A DNA stretch of 64,000 bases from Caproicibacterium sp. BJN0003 (lineage in GTDB: Bacteria; Bacillota; Clostridia; Oscillospirales; Acutalibacteraceae). The notes beneath the pieces are model-generated. The model had not been told where the DNA came from, made no database searches, and saw nothing but the letters and a program-made list of their open reading frames with translations. Of the stretch, positions 55,161 through 63,538 are shown one piece after another; the stretch's first letter is position 1; every line of letters begins with the position of its first letter. The stretch is taken from assembly GCF_026314295.1 (NCBI RefSeq), contig NZ_CP111108.1, positions 1 to 64,000 of the forward strand. The letters are read 5' to 3'. Made by a program: the position numbers and the translations under genes.

Positions 55161-56404
55161 GCAAAACGCTTCTCGAAATGGGAAAAGCTGCAAAGGAAGC
55201 AGCAAGAATCCTTGCCAATGCGGGTCCTAAAAAAGATCAGGCGCTTTTGAAGATCGCAGACGCTTTGGAAAACAATCAGAAAAAACTTTTAGAAGAGAAT
55301 CAGAAAGATTTAAAAGCTGCAAAAGAAAGCGGGATGACCGAGGCGCTTCTTGACCGGCTTACTTTAACGGTTCAACGAGTTCACGAAATGGCAGAGGGCG
55401 TACGAAAAGTAGCGGCTCAGAAAGACCCGATCGGCTCGGTTGTAGAAGGTGAAGTCCGTCCAAACGGTCTTGAGATTCGGCGGGTAAGAGTGCCGTTGGG
55501 CGTGATCGGAATTATCTTTGAGGCACGCCCAAATGTCACTTCTGATGCGGCAGCACTTTGTTTAAAGGCCGGAAATGCTGTAATCCTGCGCGGAGGGCGC
55601 GAGGCAATCCACAGTAACCTATGTGTAGCCGATTTGATGAGAGAAGCGGTAAAAGAAGCAGGTTTGCCGCAGGACAGCATTCAAATAGTAGAGGATACCT
55701 CACATGAGAGTGCAAACGAGATGATGAATCTTACAGGTTATTTGGATGTCCTGATTCCCCGCGGAGGCAGAGGCCTGATTCAAATGGTGGTAAAAAATGC
55801 GCGGGTCCCGGTGATCGAAACCGGCGCCGGAAACTGCCATGTTTACGTAGATGATTCCGCTGATCTCGATATGGCAGCCAATATTATTTATAATGCGAAG
55901 ACCAGCCGCCCCAGCGTCTGCAATGCGATTGAGACGATCCTTGTCCATGAAAAAGTGGCGGAGGAAGCGCTGCCGAAAATCAAGGTGCTCCTCGATCGAA
56001 AGCATGTGGAGCTGCGCGGCTGTCCAAAAACGAGAGAAATCCTCGGCGACAGTGTGATTCCCGCAACGGAAGAAGACTGGGATACCGAGTATGATGATTA
56101 TATTTTGGCAGTGAAAGTTGTAAAAAATATGGAAGAAGCACTTTCCCATATTGCGCGTTATAGCACTGGCCACAGCGAATGTATCGTGACGGAAAGCTAT
56201 GAGCATGCCCGAGAGTTTACACAGCGGGTCGATAGTGCTGCTGTTTATGTAAATGCCTCTACCCGCTTTACCGACGGTGGAGAGTTTGGACTGGGTGCAG
56301 AAATTGGGATCAGTACGCAAAAACTCCACGCCCGAGGACCTATGGGCGTGGAGCAATTGACAAGTACGAAGTTTTTGATTTTTGGGAATGGGCAGGTTCG
56401 TTAA
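55157..56404 (+). CDS. proA: Glutamate-5-semialdehyde dehydrogenase
   Basis: ProA reduces glutamyl phosphate to glutamate semialdehyde with NADPH. The 415-residue protein shows GVIGIIFEARPNVTSDAAALCLKAGNAVILRGG. The catalytic Cys lies in SRPSVCNAIETILVH. It ends TSTKFLIFGNGQVR, and overlaps proB by four bases. Confidence 0.96.
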   Translation: MSKTLLEMGKAAKEAARILANAGPKKDQALLKIADALENNQKKLLEENQKDLKAAKESGMTEALLDRLTLTVQRVHEMAEGVRKVAAQKDPIGSVVEGEVRPNGLEIRRVRVPLGVIGIIFEARPNVTSDAAALCLKAGNAVILRGGREAIHSNLCVADLMREAVKEAGLPQDSIQIVEDTSHESANEMMNLTGYLDVLIPRGGRGLIQMVVKNARVPVIETGAGNCHVYVDDSADLDMAANIIYNAKTSRPSVCNAIETILVHEKVAEEALPKIKVLLDRKHVELRGCPKTREILGDSVIPATEEDWDTEYDDYILAVKVVKNMEEALSHIARYSTGHSECIVTESYEHAREFTQRVDSAAVYVNASTRFTDGGEFGLGAEIGISTQKLHARGPMGVEQLTSTKFLIFGNGQVR

Positions 56405-56408
56405 AGCT

Positions 56409-56816
56409 TTATAACAGCATATAAAGAAATGCCAAAAGAAGACTCGGATCGCTTTTTTCTTCCATCAGGAGAAGAAGAATGGATAAAAGAAGATTTCGTT
56501 CTCCATCCTTTAAAATAGCCGAGAAGGCGCTTTCCTGTGGCTCAGAAGACGTATCTAAGTTTGGAGGGCTCTCAGATACAGAGGAATGCTCAGAAACGTT
56601 AGAGGCAGGCCTCTTTTGTTGCTGGACGTTTCCGGCGGGTTCTTCTGCTCTTTGCTGCGGATATGACTGTCCGGCATTATTATTATGAGGGGAAGCGACA
56701 GGGATAGAATTGGGTGCCGAAAAATGGGCATTTTGGATGCGGCTTGCTTGCCGCTGCATTTCCTGTGCACGCCGGATCGCTTCCTGCTGAAGTTTTTGAA
56801 AGTTATCCGTTTCCAA
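56409..56816 (-). CDS. Low-complexity small protein, unknown function
   Basis: This 135-residue protein has a Gln-rich helical start (FQKLQQEAIRRAQEMQRQ), a Ser/Pro/Asn-rich middle and a hydrophobic, Leu-rich end (LLLSILLLLMEEKSDPSLLLAFLYMLL). Start TTG 56816 has AAAGGAG upstream. It is the last of three small minus-strand genes of similar character. It converges with proA four bases away. No function is known. Confidence 0.65.
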   Translation of the reverse strand: METDNFQKLQQEAIRRAQEMQRQASRIQNAHFSAPNSIPVASPHNNNAGQSYPQQRAEEPAGNVQQQKRPASNVSEHSSVSESPPNLDTSSEPQESAFSAILKDGERNLLLSILLLLMEEKSDPSLLLAFLYMLL

Positions 56817-56852
56817 ATCCGCCGTCTCCTTTTTTTGAAAATTTTTTGAATT

Positions 56853-57311
56853 TTACAGTATTCCACCTAGATTACCTAGGATTCCGGAATTCTTCAGCGC
56901 CGGAAGCATGCGCATCATTTGCAGAAGGCGAACTGCTTCATCCAGCTTTTTTTGGCGCGCTTCTGAGAGCATGGGGCGCAGTGCATGCAATAGACGAGTA
57001 CTGTTGTCTTCGGTCTGAAAACTTTGCATCATTGGTGCAAGCTTTGCGATGAGTCCTAGTGTGTTCATATCGAGTCCGCCTAAGATTCCCGCAAGATTTC
57101 CAAAGGAGGGTCCATTCGCCGGAGGCCCGCTGGTGCCGGATGAAGGGGCAGGACCTGAAGAAACAGAAGGCGCAGTAGAAACTGGATTTTGCTGTGAGGA
57201 CTGCTGCGAAGCAGAGTTTCCTCCTCCCATGGAATTAAGAACACTCTGCACCTGTGACATTATATTAGGGTCTTTCAGCATGGCAGAGAGTTTTTGCGAG
57301 AGATCATCCAT
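56853..57311 (-). CDS. Low-complexity small protein, unknown function
   Basis: This 152-residue protein starts MDDLSQKLSAMLKDPNIMSQVQSVL, a STI1/armadillo-like helical pattern with DP and NP-type turns. A Ser/Gly/Pro linker follows, then a helical C-terminal half (FQTEDNSTRLLHALRPMLSEARQKKLDEAVRLLQMMRMLPALK). Its ATG follows the previous stop by one base, so translation is coupled. It may be a spore or envelope protein of Clostridia, which is a guess. Confidence 0.68.
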   Translation of the reverse strand: MDDLSQKLSAMLKDPNIMSQVQSVLNSMGGGNSASQQSSQQNPVSTAPSVSSGPAPSSGTSGPPANGPSFGNLAGILGGLDMNTLGLIAKLAPMMQSFQTEDNSTRLLHALRPMLSEARQKKLDEAVRLLQMMRMLPALKNSGILGNLGGIL

Positions 57312-57312
57312 T

Positions 57313-57522
57313 TTATTTGCCTCCGAATTTTTTCATGAGTTCCTTCGCCTGCGGCGTGGAGAGCAATTGTTCCAAAGCAACTTTATTATGCAGAATGCTT
57401 TGCACTTTTTGTGCGTCTTCTTTAGAGAGCTTCTGCATCATTTGCTGTACTTTTTGTTGACCATTGGTATTATTTCCGGCAGAACTATTTTGATTGGGGC
57501 GGTTTTGGTTATTTCGATTCAT
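57313..57522 (-). CDS. Asn/Gln-rich small protein, unknown function
   Basis: This 69-residue protein has an Asn/Gln-rich start (MNRNNQNRPNQNSSAGNNTN). A helical end follows (KVQQMMQKLSKEDAQKVQSILHNKVALEQLLSTPQAKELMKKFGG). GAAAGGGG lies before the ATG. It is the first gene of the three-gene cluster. The helical part resembles the region at the start of its downstream neighbour in length and spacing of helices. Confidence 0.68.
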   Translation of the reverse strand: MNRNNQNRPNQNSSAGNNTNGQQKVQQMMQKLSKEDAQKVQSILHNKVALEQLLSTPQAKELMKKFGGK

Positions 57523-57601
57523 TTTTTCAACCCCTTTCCTGTAGAATATATATGAGCCTGCATGATAAAATATGATGAATTACGAAGGAGGGTTCGGGCG
57601 G

Positions 57602-58066
57602 ATGAGAATTCTTGTCGTTTCTGATACACACCGCGACAGCTGGTCTTTGCAGGAGGCAATTTTGAGGCAGCCAAAGGCCGAAGTGGTGATCCATTTGGGA
57701 GACGGCGCAGACGAAGCAGAAATGATAAAGCATAAATTCCCTGAAAAACAGTTTTATATGGTGCGTGGGAACTGTGACTGGAGCTGCAATCTTCCGATGG
57801 AGCAGATCGTAACGATTGAAGGAAAACGGATCTTTTTTACCCACGGCTATGCGCAGAATGTAAAGTATGGATTATACCAATTGAAGAGCGAAGCGAGAGA
57901 ACAGGGCGCAGATGTGGCTCTGTTTGGACATACACACGAAAGCATGACCGATTATGAGGACGGGCTTTATTTGATGAATCCCGGCTCTTTACATGGAATG
58001 GATGCGACTTATGGGATTCTTGACTTGACTCCCGCGGGAATCGTAACCAATATTATTCGGCTGTAA
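57602..58066 (+). CDS. YfcE/MJ0936-type metallophosphoesterase
   Basis: This 154-residue phosphodiesterase-fold protein has all metal-binding motifs: VVSDTHRD, HLGDGADE, RGNCDW, FTHGY and FGHTHE. Relatives act on phosphodiesters such as cyclic nucleotides in vitro; the substrate is unknown. ATG 57602 has GGAGGG nine bases upstream. In many Firmicutes this gene follows a nucleoside-triphosphate pyrophosphatase, which is not present here. Confidence 0.88.
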   Translation: MRILVVSDTHRDSWSLQEAILRQPKAEVVIHLGDGADEAEMIKHKFPEKQFYMVRGNCDWSCNLPMEQIVTIEGKRIFFTHGYAQNVKYGLYQLKSEAREQGADVALFGHTHESMTDYEDGLYLMNPGSLHGMDATYGILDLTPAGIVTNIIRL

Positions 58067-58077
58067 TGCCGGTTTCG

Positions 58078-58106
58078 TTGACAGAAATACGCAATCATGC
58101 TATTCT
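58078..58106 (+). promoter_or_regulatory. Promoter of the phosphoglucomutase gene
   Basis: Perfect TTGACA (58078-58083) and TATTCT (58101-58106) at 17 bases, with TG one base before the -10 box. Confidence 0.75.
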
Positions 58107-58174
58107 TTTGGAAAAATCAAGAATAAAAAACTTTTTTAGTTTGGTAATTTAAATGAAAACGGGAGGAACCGACC

Positions 58175-59869
58175 ATGAAGGAATATGACAGATGGCTCAG
58201 CCGGAATCTGGAAGATCCCGATCTGACAGAAGAACTAAAAAAAATTAAGAATCAGCCGGAAGAAATCAACGACCGGTTTTACCGGGATTTGGAATTTGGT
58301 ACCGCTGGGCTGCGGGGTGTTTTAGGAGCAGGGACGAACCGTATGAACATTTATACGGTCCGTAAGGCGACACAGGGACTTGCAAATTATCTTTTAAAAC
58401 ATCAGGGAAAATCGGCGGCAATCGCTTACGACAGCCGCATTAAGAGCACGCTTTTCGCAAAAGAGACTGCGTCGGTGCTGGCGGCAAATGGAATTAAAGC
58501 TTATATTTATCCGTGGCTTTCCCCTACCCCAACGCTTTCCTTTGCAGTGCGCTATCTTCATTGTGATGCCGGCGTCTGTGTGACCGCAAGTCACAACCCT
58601 GCCAAATATAACGGCTATAAAGTATATGGTTCTGATGGCTGCCAGATTACAGCAAAGATGGCAGACGATGTGATGAACGAGATTGAAGCACTCGACCTTT
58701 TTGAAGATCCAAAGACTATGAATTTTGAGGATGGATTAAAAGAGGGATGCATCAGCTATATGGGCGAGGATGTGATTGAATCTTTCCTGCAAAAGGTGGA
58801 AGCGGAACGAATCCTTTCAGACGACTGCGACAATCTGAAAGTCGTTTACACACCGCTTAACGGAACTGGACTTGTCTGCGTAAAGGAGATTCTGCGCCGT
58901 ATCGGAGTCAAGAATGTCACGGTCGTTCCGGAGCAGGAAAAACCCGATGGCAACTTCCCTACCTGTCCATTCCCGAATCCGGAGATCCGCGAGGCACTTG
59001 CAACCGGACTAGCACTCTGCGAAAAAGTGCAGCCGGATCTGCTTGTTGCTACAGATCCGGATTGTGACCGCTGCGGAATTGCGGTCAATCAGCAGGGGGA
59101 GTTCCATCTGATGAGTGGAAATGAAGTCGGTGTTTTGCTGCTTGATTTTATTGCCCATGTCAAAAAAGAACGCGGAATTCTGCCAAAAAATCCGGTGGCG
59201 GTCACTACGATCGTCAGCACAGATATGGTGGATCCTGTTGCAAAAAAATATGGCATTGAGCTGCATCGCGTGCTTACCGGCTTTAAAAACATTGGGGATC
59301 AGATTGCCTCTTTGGAAGAAAAAGGCGAAGAAGATCGCTATCTTCTTGGATTTGAAGAGAGCTATGGATATCTTTCCGGCGGATATGTGCGTGATAAAGA
59401 TGCTGTTAATGCGAGCATGCTGATCTGCGAAATGGCAAGTTGGTATAAGAAAAAAAATATGACGCTTTTAGATGCGATGGAAGCACTCTATCGCGAGCAT
59501 GGATTCTATCGGAACGATTTGCTGAATTTTGCTTTTGAAGGCGAAGACGGCATGAAGCAGATGAAGAAAATCATGGATCACCTGCGGGAAGAGCCGCCGA
59601 GATCACTGGGAGGATTCCCGATATCTTGCTGGAGCGATTATGAGATGCGCATCCGCCATGATAAAGACGGTGAAACCCCGATTGACTTGCCAAAATCAAA
59701 TGTGTTGGAGTTCCGTATGGAAGGTGACTGCAAGATTATTGTGCGTCCTTCCGGGACAGAACCCAAGATCAAAGTTTATCTTTCTGCAAAAGGAAAAGAC
59801 TTGCAGGAGGGGATTAAGTTGATCGAAATTTTGAAAAAAGCGGGAACGGATTTGATTCAGCCAAAATAA
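58175..59869 (+). CDS. pgcA: Phosphoglucomutase / phosphomannomutase
   Basis: This alpha-phosphohexomutase interconverts glucose 1- and 6-phosphate for surface polysaccharide and glycogen supply. The 564 residues show the phosphoserine motif TASHNPAKYNGYK and the metal loop DPDCDRCG. EESYGYL and the phosphate-binding RPSGTEPKIK are also present. CGGGAGG precedes the ATG. Confidence 0.95.
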   Translation: MKEYDRWLSRNLEDPDLTEELKKIKNQPEEINDRFYRDLEFGTAGLRGVLGAGTNRMNIYTVRKATQGLANYLLKHQGKSAAIAYDSRIKSTLFAKETASVLAANGIKAYIYPWLSPTPTLSFAVRYLHCDAGVCVTASHNPAKYNGYKVYGSDGCQITAKMADDVMNEIEALDLFEDPKTMNFEDGLKEGCISYMGEDVIESFLQKVEAERILSDDCDNLKVVYTPLNGTGLVCVKEILRRIGVKNVTVVPEQEKPDGNFPTCPFPNPEIREALATGLALCEKVQPDLLVATDPDCDRCGIAVNQQGEFHLMSGNEVGVLLLDFIAHVKKERGILPKNPVAVTTIVSTDMVDPVAKKYGIELHRVLTGFKNIGDQIASLEEKGEEDRYLLGFEESYGYLSGGYVRDKDAVNASMLICEMASWYKKKNMTLLDAMEALYREHGFYRNDLLNFAFEGEDGMKQMKKIMDHLREEPPRSLGGFPISCWSDYEMRIRHDKDGETPIDLPKSNVLEFRMEGDCKIIVRPSGTEPKIKVYLSAKGKDLQEGIKLIEILKKAGTDLIQPK

Positions 59870-59933
59870 TTTGGTAGAAATGATATAATTTGTGTACGAA
59901 ATAATAAATTTCTGTGAATTATACGAAACTTGA

Positions 59934-59962
59934 TTGACATAATTGTTTAGACAAGATATAAT
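59934..59962 (+). promoter_or_regulatory. Perfect consensus sigma-A promoter of a noncoding RNA
   Basis: TTGACA (59934-59939), 17 bases, TATAAT (59957-59962). It is one of the strongest promoters in the window by sequence, and no open reading frame with a ribosome site follows before a terminator. Confidence 0.88.
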
Positions 59963-59968
59963 CAAAAA

Positions 59969-60110
59969 CAATACAGGACTGGACCAACGGGGTCCGCGTG
60001 ATATATTTGAATGAGCGCCGTGCATTTTTTTGCACATCTTGCTTTCTAGGAGTAAGAAGGATCTGTATGAGACGAGAGGCTGAGGGTTTTTTCTCTCAGC
60101 CTCTTTTTCT
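59969..60110 (+). ncRNA. Unassigned structured RNA, about 140 bases, with its own promoter and terminator
   Basis: ATACAG (59971-59976) pairs with CTGTAT (60063-60068) to close a multi-branch fold. Inside are GGACC-AACGG-GGTCC (59981-59995), GTGCA-TTTTTT-TGCAC near 60020-60035, and CTTGCT-TTCTAGG-AGTAAG near 60038-60056. A terminator follows directly. I could not match it to SRP RNA, tmRNA, RNase P, a T-box or a riboswitch class I know. A 6S-like or novel RNA is possible. Confidence 0.62.
60075..60110 (+). terminator. Terminator of the structured RNA
   Basis: AGAGGCTGAG (60075-60084) pairs perfectly with CTCAGCCTCT (60095-60104), followed by TTTTT. Confidence 0.88.
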
Positions 60111-60179
60111 GTAAAAAAGAATTTTTGTTTTAGGATAAGCGAAAACACCTTGGCAAATACTAACGCTGAGGTGAATAAA

Positions 60180-60536
60180 ATGGATATTTTACGTGCTTTT
60201 TTAGTAGGCGGTTTGATCTGTGTTGTTGGACAGCTTCTCATTGATTTTACCAAACTGACACCGGCGAGAATTTTGGTGAGCTTTGTTGTGGCGGGCGTTG
60301 TGCTGGGTGGATTGGGAATTTATGAGCCGCTTGTTAATTGGGCGGGCGCCGGAGCGACAGTGCCGCTCACTGGGTTCGGATATCTGATGGCAAAAGGAAC
60401 GCTTCAGGCAGTGCGGCTTTATGGCCCACTCGGAATTATTACCGGAGGATTGACGGCTGGTGCCGCAGGAATTGCGGGCGCAGTTATATGCGGATTTTTG
60501 GCAGCGCTCTTTGCACGGCCTGGGGATAAAAGCTGA
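60180..60536 (+). CDS. spoVAE: Stage V sporulation protein AE (SpoVAEb type)
   Basis: SpoVA proteins form the channel that moves dipicolinic acid into and out of spores. The 118-residue membrane protein has FLVGGLICVVGQLLIDFTKLTPARILVSFVVAGVVLGGLGIYEPL and WAGAGATVPLTGFGYLMAKG, close to SpoVAEb. ATG 60180 has GAGGTG upstream. spoVAC and spoVAD are not adjacent, so the gene is separated from the usual operon. Confidence 0.9.
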   Translation: MDILRAFLVGGLICVVGQLLIDFTKLTPARILVSFVVAGVVLGGLGIYEPLVNWAGAGATVPLTGFGYLMAKGTLQAVRLYGPLGIITGGLTAGAAGIAGAVICGFLAALFARPGDKS

Positions 60537-60595
60537 AAATGTATGGGAAAGCGGGGCTAAAAGAAAATGACAACTTGAATTTTTGGATAAAGATA

Positions 60596-60624
60596 TTGTA
60601 AAAGTTTGTCGTGTTTGGTATAAT
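60596..60624 (+). promoter_or_regulatory. Promoter of the sugar transferase and LCP genes
   Basis: TTGTAA (60596-60601) and TATAAT (60619-60624), 17-base spacer. Confidence 0.8.
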
Positions 60625-60642
60625 AAAAAATGTTTATTAATT

Positions 60643-60670
60643 GTCGGCCCCGTTTATAGATGGGCCGGAC
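60643..60670 (+). promoter_or_regulatory. Leader hairpin before the sugar transferase gene
   Basis: GTCGGCCC (60643-60650) pairs with GGGCCGGAC (60662-60670) with one bulged base. It lies in the short untranslated leader, with no strong T tract. Confidence 0.5.
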
Positions 60671-60695
60671 TCGTTTCTTTTAGGGAGGTTTTCCT

Positions 60696-62096
60696 TTGCG
60701 AATCCTGAAAAAATGCGAGGCCACCATTGTACTTCTGTTGAAGCTTTTTCTGTTTGCAGCATTATTTTTGATTTTCTTTGTGATTTTTGGACAAGAAAAT
60801 CCCTGGCTTTGGCACCCTTCCCGTACAGCGGCTGTAACGATGATTACATTTACGCTTTTTGGCGGACTGATGATTGTAATTTACGGCGGTTTTCGGATTG
60901 GTGAACAAAAGAGCAAGGAGCTTGCACGTTCGATGGTACTGGCTGCCCTGATGACAGATTTGGTGACCCATTTAATGCTCTGCATTATGAATACAAATGA
61001 TGGAAATAACTCTTCATTTGTATATGAGAACCCACAGCTTTTACTTTTGGTGTTCCTTCTGCAGATCCCCGTAATTGTTCTTTGGACTTATTTTGGAAAC
61101 TTTATTTATTTTACCATTAATCCTACAGAGGATTGCTGTGTCATAACCGGCGCAAAGGGTGTAGGCGACTTATTGCCAAAAATTGGACGCTATCATAAAA
61201 GATACCGTATTAATCAGGTGATTTCGTTTAGTAATCCAGACGTGCTCCAGCTTATTGACCAGAATGATACTGTGTTTCTCTATGAGGTTCCCCCGGAGGA
61301 ACGAGCTTATTTGGTAGAATACTGTTATGCTGCCAATAAAAACATCTATTATGATTTTGAAATTCGCGATGTTGTTTCTTTGGGGGCAAAAGCCACCACT
61401 ATGGATGATACACCGATGGTGACGTTTCAGGTAAAAACGCTTACCTTGGAACAGCGCTTTGTGAAAAGAACCATGGACTTGATCCTTTCTATTATCGCGA
61501 TGGTTATCACAAGTCCTTTGATGCTCGCTAGTGCAATTGCAATTAAAGTCTGCGACGGCGGTCATATTATTTTTAAACAAAAAAGAATGACAAAAGATGG
61601 AAGAGTCTTTTCTGTTTATAAATTTCGTACCATGCGGGAGGAAAATTGTGTAAATCGTTCTGTAACAGAGGATGATGAACGTATTACCTCTCCCGGAAAG
61701 TTTCTGCGCAAAACCAGAATGGACGAGTTGCCGCAGATTTTTAATATTATTAAGGGAGATATGAGTATTGTCGGGCCGCGGCCTGAGATGCTGGAAAATG
61801 TTGAAAAATATACGAATGCTTTACCGGAGTTCCAATATCGGCTGCGTGTAAAAGCTGGATTGACCGGACTCGCACAGATTCAGGGAAAGTATAATACTTC
61901 ACCCAAAGATAAACTGATGATGGATCTTATGTATATTCAGCAGTATAGTATTTGGCAGGATCTGAAGCTGATTTTCCAGACGCTCACGATTTTTCTAAAA
62001 GCTTCTGAAAGTACGGAAGCCTTTAAAAAATCACCGCAAATAGTCAAGACCAAAAATGAGAAAAAAGGTGAAAAAGATGAGTCAGAATCGCAATAA
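60696..62096 (+). CDS. Polyprenyl glycosylphosphotransferase (bacterial sugar transferase)
   Basis: This 466-residue membrane enzyme should attach the first sugar phosphate to undecaprenyl phosphate for exopolysaccharide or teichoic polymer synthesis. It has four N-terminal membrane helices and a middle nucleotide-binding-like domain. One more helix and the catalytic bac_transf domain follow (FKQKRMTKDGRVFSVYKFRTM, TRMDELPQ, VGPRPEM). TTG 60696 has AGGGAGG upstream. It overlaps the LCP gene by 20 bases. Confidence 0.92.
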   Translation: MRILKKCEATIVLLLKLFLFAALFLIFFVIFGQENPWLWHPSRTAAVTMITFTLFGGLMIVIYGGFRIGEQKSKELARSMVLAALMTDLVTHLMLCIMNTNDGNNSSFVYENPQLLLLVFLLQIPVIVLWTYFGNFIYFTINPTEDCCVITGAKGVGDLLPKIGRYHKRYRINQVISFSNPDVLQLIDQNDTVFLYEVPPEERAYLVEYCYAANKNIYYDFEIRDVVSLGAKATTMDDTPMVTFQVKTLTLEQRFVKRTMDLILSIIAMVITSPLMLASAIAIKVCDGGHIIFKQKRMTKDGRVFSVYKFRTMREENCVNRSVTEDDERITSPGKFLRKTRMDELPQIFNIIKGDMSIVGPRPEMLENVEKYTNALPEFQYRLRVKAGLTGLAQIQGKYNTSPKDKLMMDLMYIQQYSIWQDLKLIFQTLTIFLKASESTEAFKKSPQIVKTKNEKKGEKDESESQ

Positions 62097-63120
62097 TCGG
62101 TCTTATCGGCCCGATACATACGAATCCCGTTCTTCATCAAAGCGAAAAAAGATGCCGATTTCAGCGGGCAGAGCAGTGCTTTTAACGCTTTCAATTTTGT
62201 TTGTTGTATTGGGAACCATTACTGTGGTTGCTTACCAGTATATGTTTGCACCACTTACCGTTAAGGCGATTGACCGCAGTGCTTCGGCATTGGGCATTGC
62301 CTCAAATGCGCAGGACGATATGAAAGAAACCGGTGTGACTAATATCGCTTTATTTGGTGTGGATTCCAGAGACGAAAGCTCCGACGATGGCCGTTCAGAT
62401 TCGATGATCATTCTCTCCATCGATAAAACACATTCTAAAGTGAAACTAACCTCCATTTTACGCGATAGCTATGTGCCGATTGATGGTCATGGAAAAGAGA
62501 AAATTACGCATGCTTATGCTTATGGCGGGGCTCCTCTTGCAATTCGCACTTTAAATGAGAATTACAATATGGATATTCAGGATTATGTGACAGTTAATTT
62601 TGCACAATTTGCGGATCTGATTGATTCCGTCGGTGGAATTGATATGGATATCTCTGATACCGAAATGAAGGAAATGAATGATGTAATCTGGGGTTCAGAA
62701 ACCGAACAGGAGAGAAATACTCAGATGATTAAAACAACAGGTCAACAGCATTTAAACGGCAATCAGGCAGTTGTTTATGCTCGAATCCGTGAAGATGACA
62801 GCGATAATGCCCGTGCAGACCGTCAGCAAAAAGTGCTCGGCTATCTTTTGGACAAAGTAGAAGCAATGCCTATGACGGAATATCCAGCGCTGGTGCGCAC
62901 CGCTATGGGAATGTGCGAGACAAGTCTTTCTCAGGATACCATTTTGAGTTATGTGCCATTCTTGGGCAGTAAACCGTCGTTAGAGAAAATTACAGTCCCA
63001 GATATTAAGTATGAGACTGATGTACAGTCTGGTATTTATGGGGATGCCGGATGGGTTTGGCGCTATAATTTGAGCAATGCCGGCAAACGAATTCGTTCTT
63101 TTATTTATAACGAGACATAA
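62077..63120 (+). CDS. LytR-CpsA-Psr family cell-wall polymer ligase
   Basis: LCP enzymes move polymer from the lipid carrier onto peptidoglycan. The 347-residue protein has one N-terminal membrane helix (about 41-63). The LCP domain shows IALFGVDSRDESSDDGRSDSMIILS, TSILRDSYV and NGNQAVVYARIRE, with conserved Asp and Arg residues for the pyrophosphate. ATG 62077 with AAAAAGGTG is preferred. Pairing with the upstream sugar transferase suggests one polymer pathway. Confidence 0.94.
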   Translation: MSQNRNNRSYRPDTYESRSSSKRKKMPISAGRAVLLTLSILFVVLGTITVVAYQYMFAPLTVKAIDRSASALGIASNAQDDMKETGVTNIALFGVDSRDESSDDGRSDSMIILSIDKTHSKVKLTSILRDSYVPIDGHGKEKITHAYAYGGAPLAIRTLNENYNMDIQDYVTVNFAQFADLIDSVGGIDMDISDTEMKEMNDVIWGSETEQERNTQMIKTTGQQHLNGNQAVVYARIREDDSDNARADRQQKVLGYLLDKVEAMPMTEYPALVRTAMGMCETSLSQDTILSYVPFLGSKPSLEKITVPDIKYETDVQSGIYGDAGWVWRYNLSNAGKRIRSFIYNET

Positions 63121-63130
63121 GAAAGAAAAT

Positions 63131-63168
63131 AAAAAGCTGCTGCTCCAATTTGGAGTGGCAGCTTTTTT
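63131..63168 (+). terminator. Terminator of the sugar transferase-LCP operon
   Basis: AAAAAGCTGCTGCTCC pairs with GGAGTGGCAGCTTTTT around AATTT, with a T run. Confidence 0.87.
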
Positions 63169-63194
63169 GCAGCCGTTTTTGTAAGGATGAAAAA

Positions 63195-63227
63195 GGCCCT
63201 GCATCGAAATTTTTCCGATGCAGGGCC
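63195..63227 (-). terminator. Terminator of the 50-residue membrane peptide gene
   Basis: GGCCCTGCATCG pairs with CGATGCAGGGCC. On the minus strand a T stretch follows. Confidence 0.82.
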
Positions 63228-63250
63228 AAAATTGAAAATACTGATTTAAA

Positions 63251-63403
63251 TTACTGGATGGAGCAGTCTAAATAATGATCCAACTCTTCTTCATCTTTTT
63301 TCTTTTTTTCAAAGAAGAGGACCACTGCGACAGTGGCAGCGGCAATCGCTGAAACTGCTGAGATAATTGCGATCAGTACAGAGTATTTATTTTCTGTTCT
63401 CAT
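63251..63403 (-). CDS. 50-residue single-span membrane peptide, unknown function
   Basis: ATG 63403 to TAA 63251 encodes MRTENKYSVLIAIISAVSAI and onward: one alanine/valine-rich membrane helix (about residues 8-31), then a charged tail (FEKKKKDEEELDHYLDCSIQ). GGGAGGTG lies six bases before the ATG, and a strong terminator follows, so it looks like a real gene. No family is known to me. Confidence 0.75.
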   Translation of the reverse strand: MRTENKYSVLIAIISAVSAIAAATVAVVLFFEKKKKDEEELDHYLDCSIQ

Positions 63404-63484
63404 AATGGACACCTCCCGATAGTCGATTCATTTCTTTTATCATATCCATTTGATGGAGAAAAGTCAAGTGTTCGTTGTCGAGGG

Positions 63485-63526
63485 AAAAAAGCAAAAAGAA
63501 AAAGCAAAGCCAAAGCTCTGCTTTTA
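63485..63526 (-). terminator. Terminator of rpsT
   Basis: On the minus strand AAAGCAGAGC pairs with GCTTTGCTTT around TTTG, followed by T-rich sequence. Confidence 0.75.
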
Positions 63527-63538
63527 GATTCTTTTAAA

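Noticed and set aside
59981-60000. T-box specifier or antiterminator: ACCAACGGGGTCCGCG
   Set aside because: The diagnostic T-box sequence AGGGTGGNACCGCG is absent, and the downstream gene is not an amino-acid gene.
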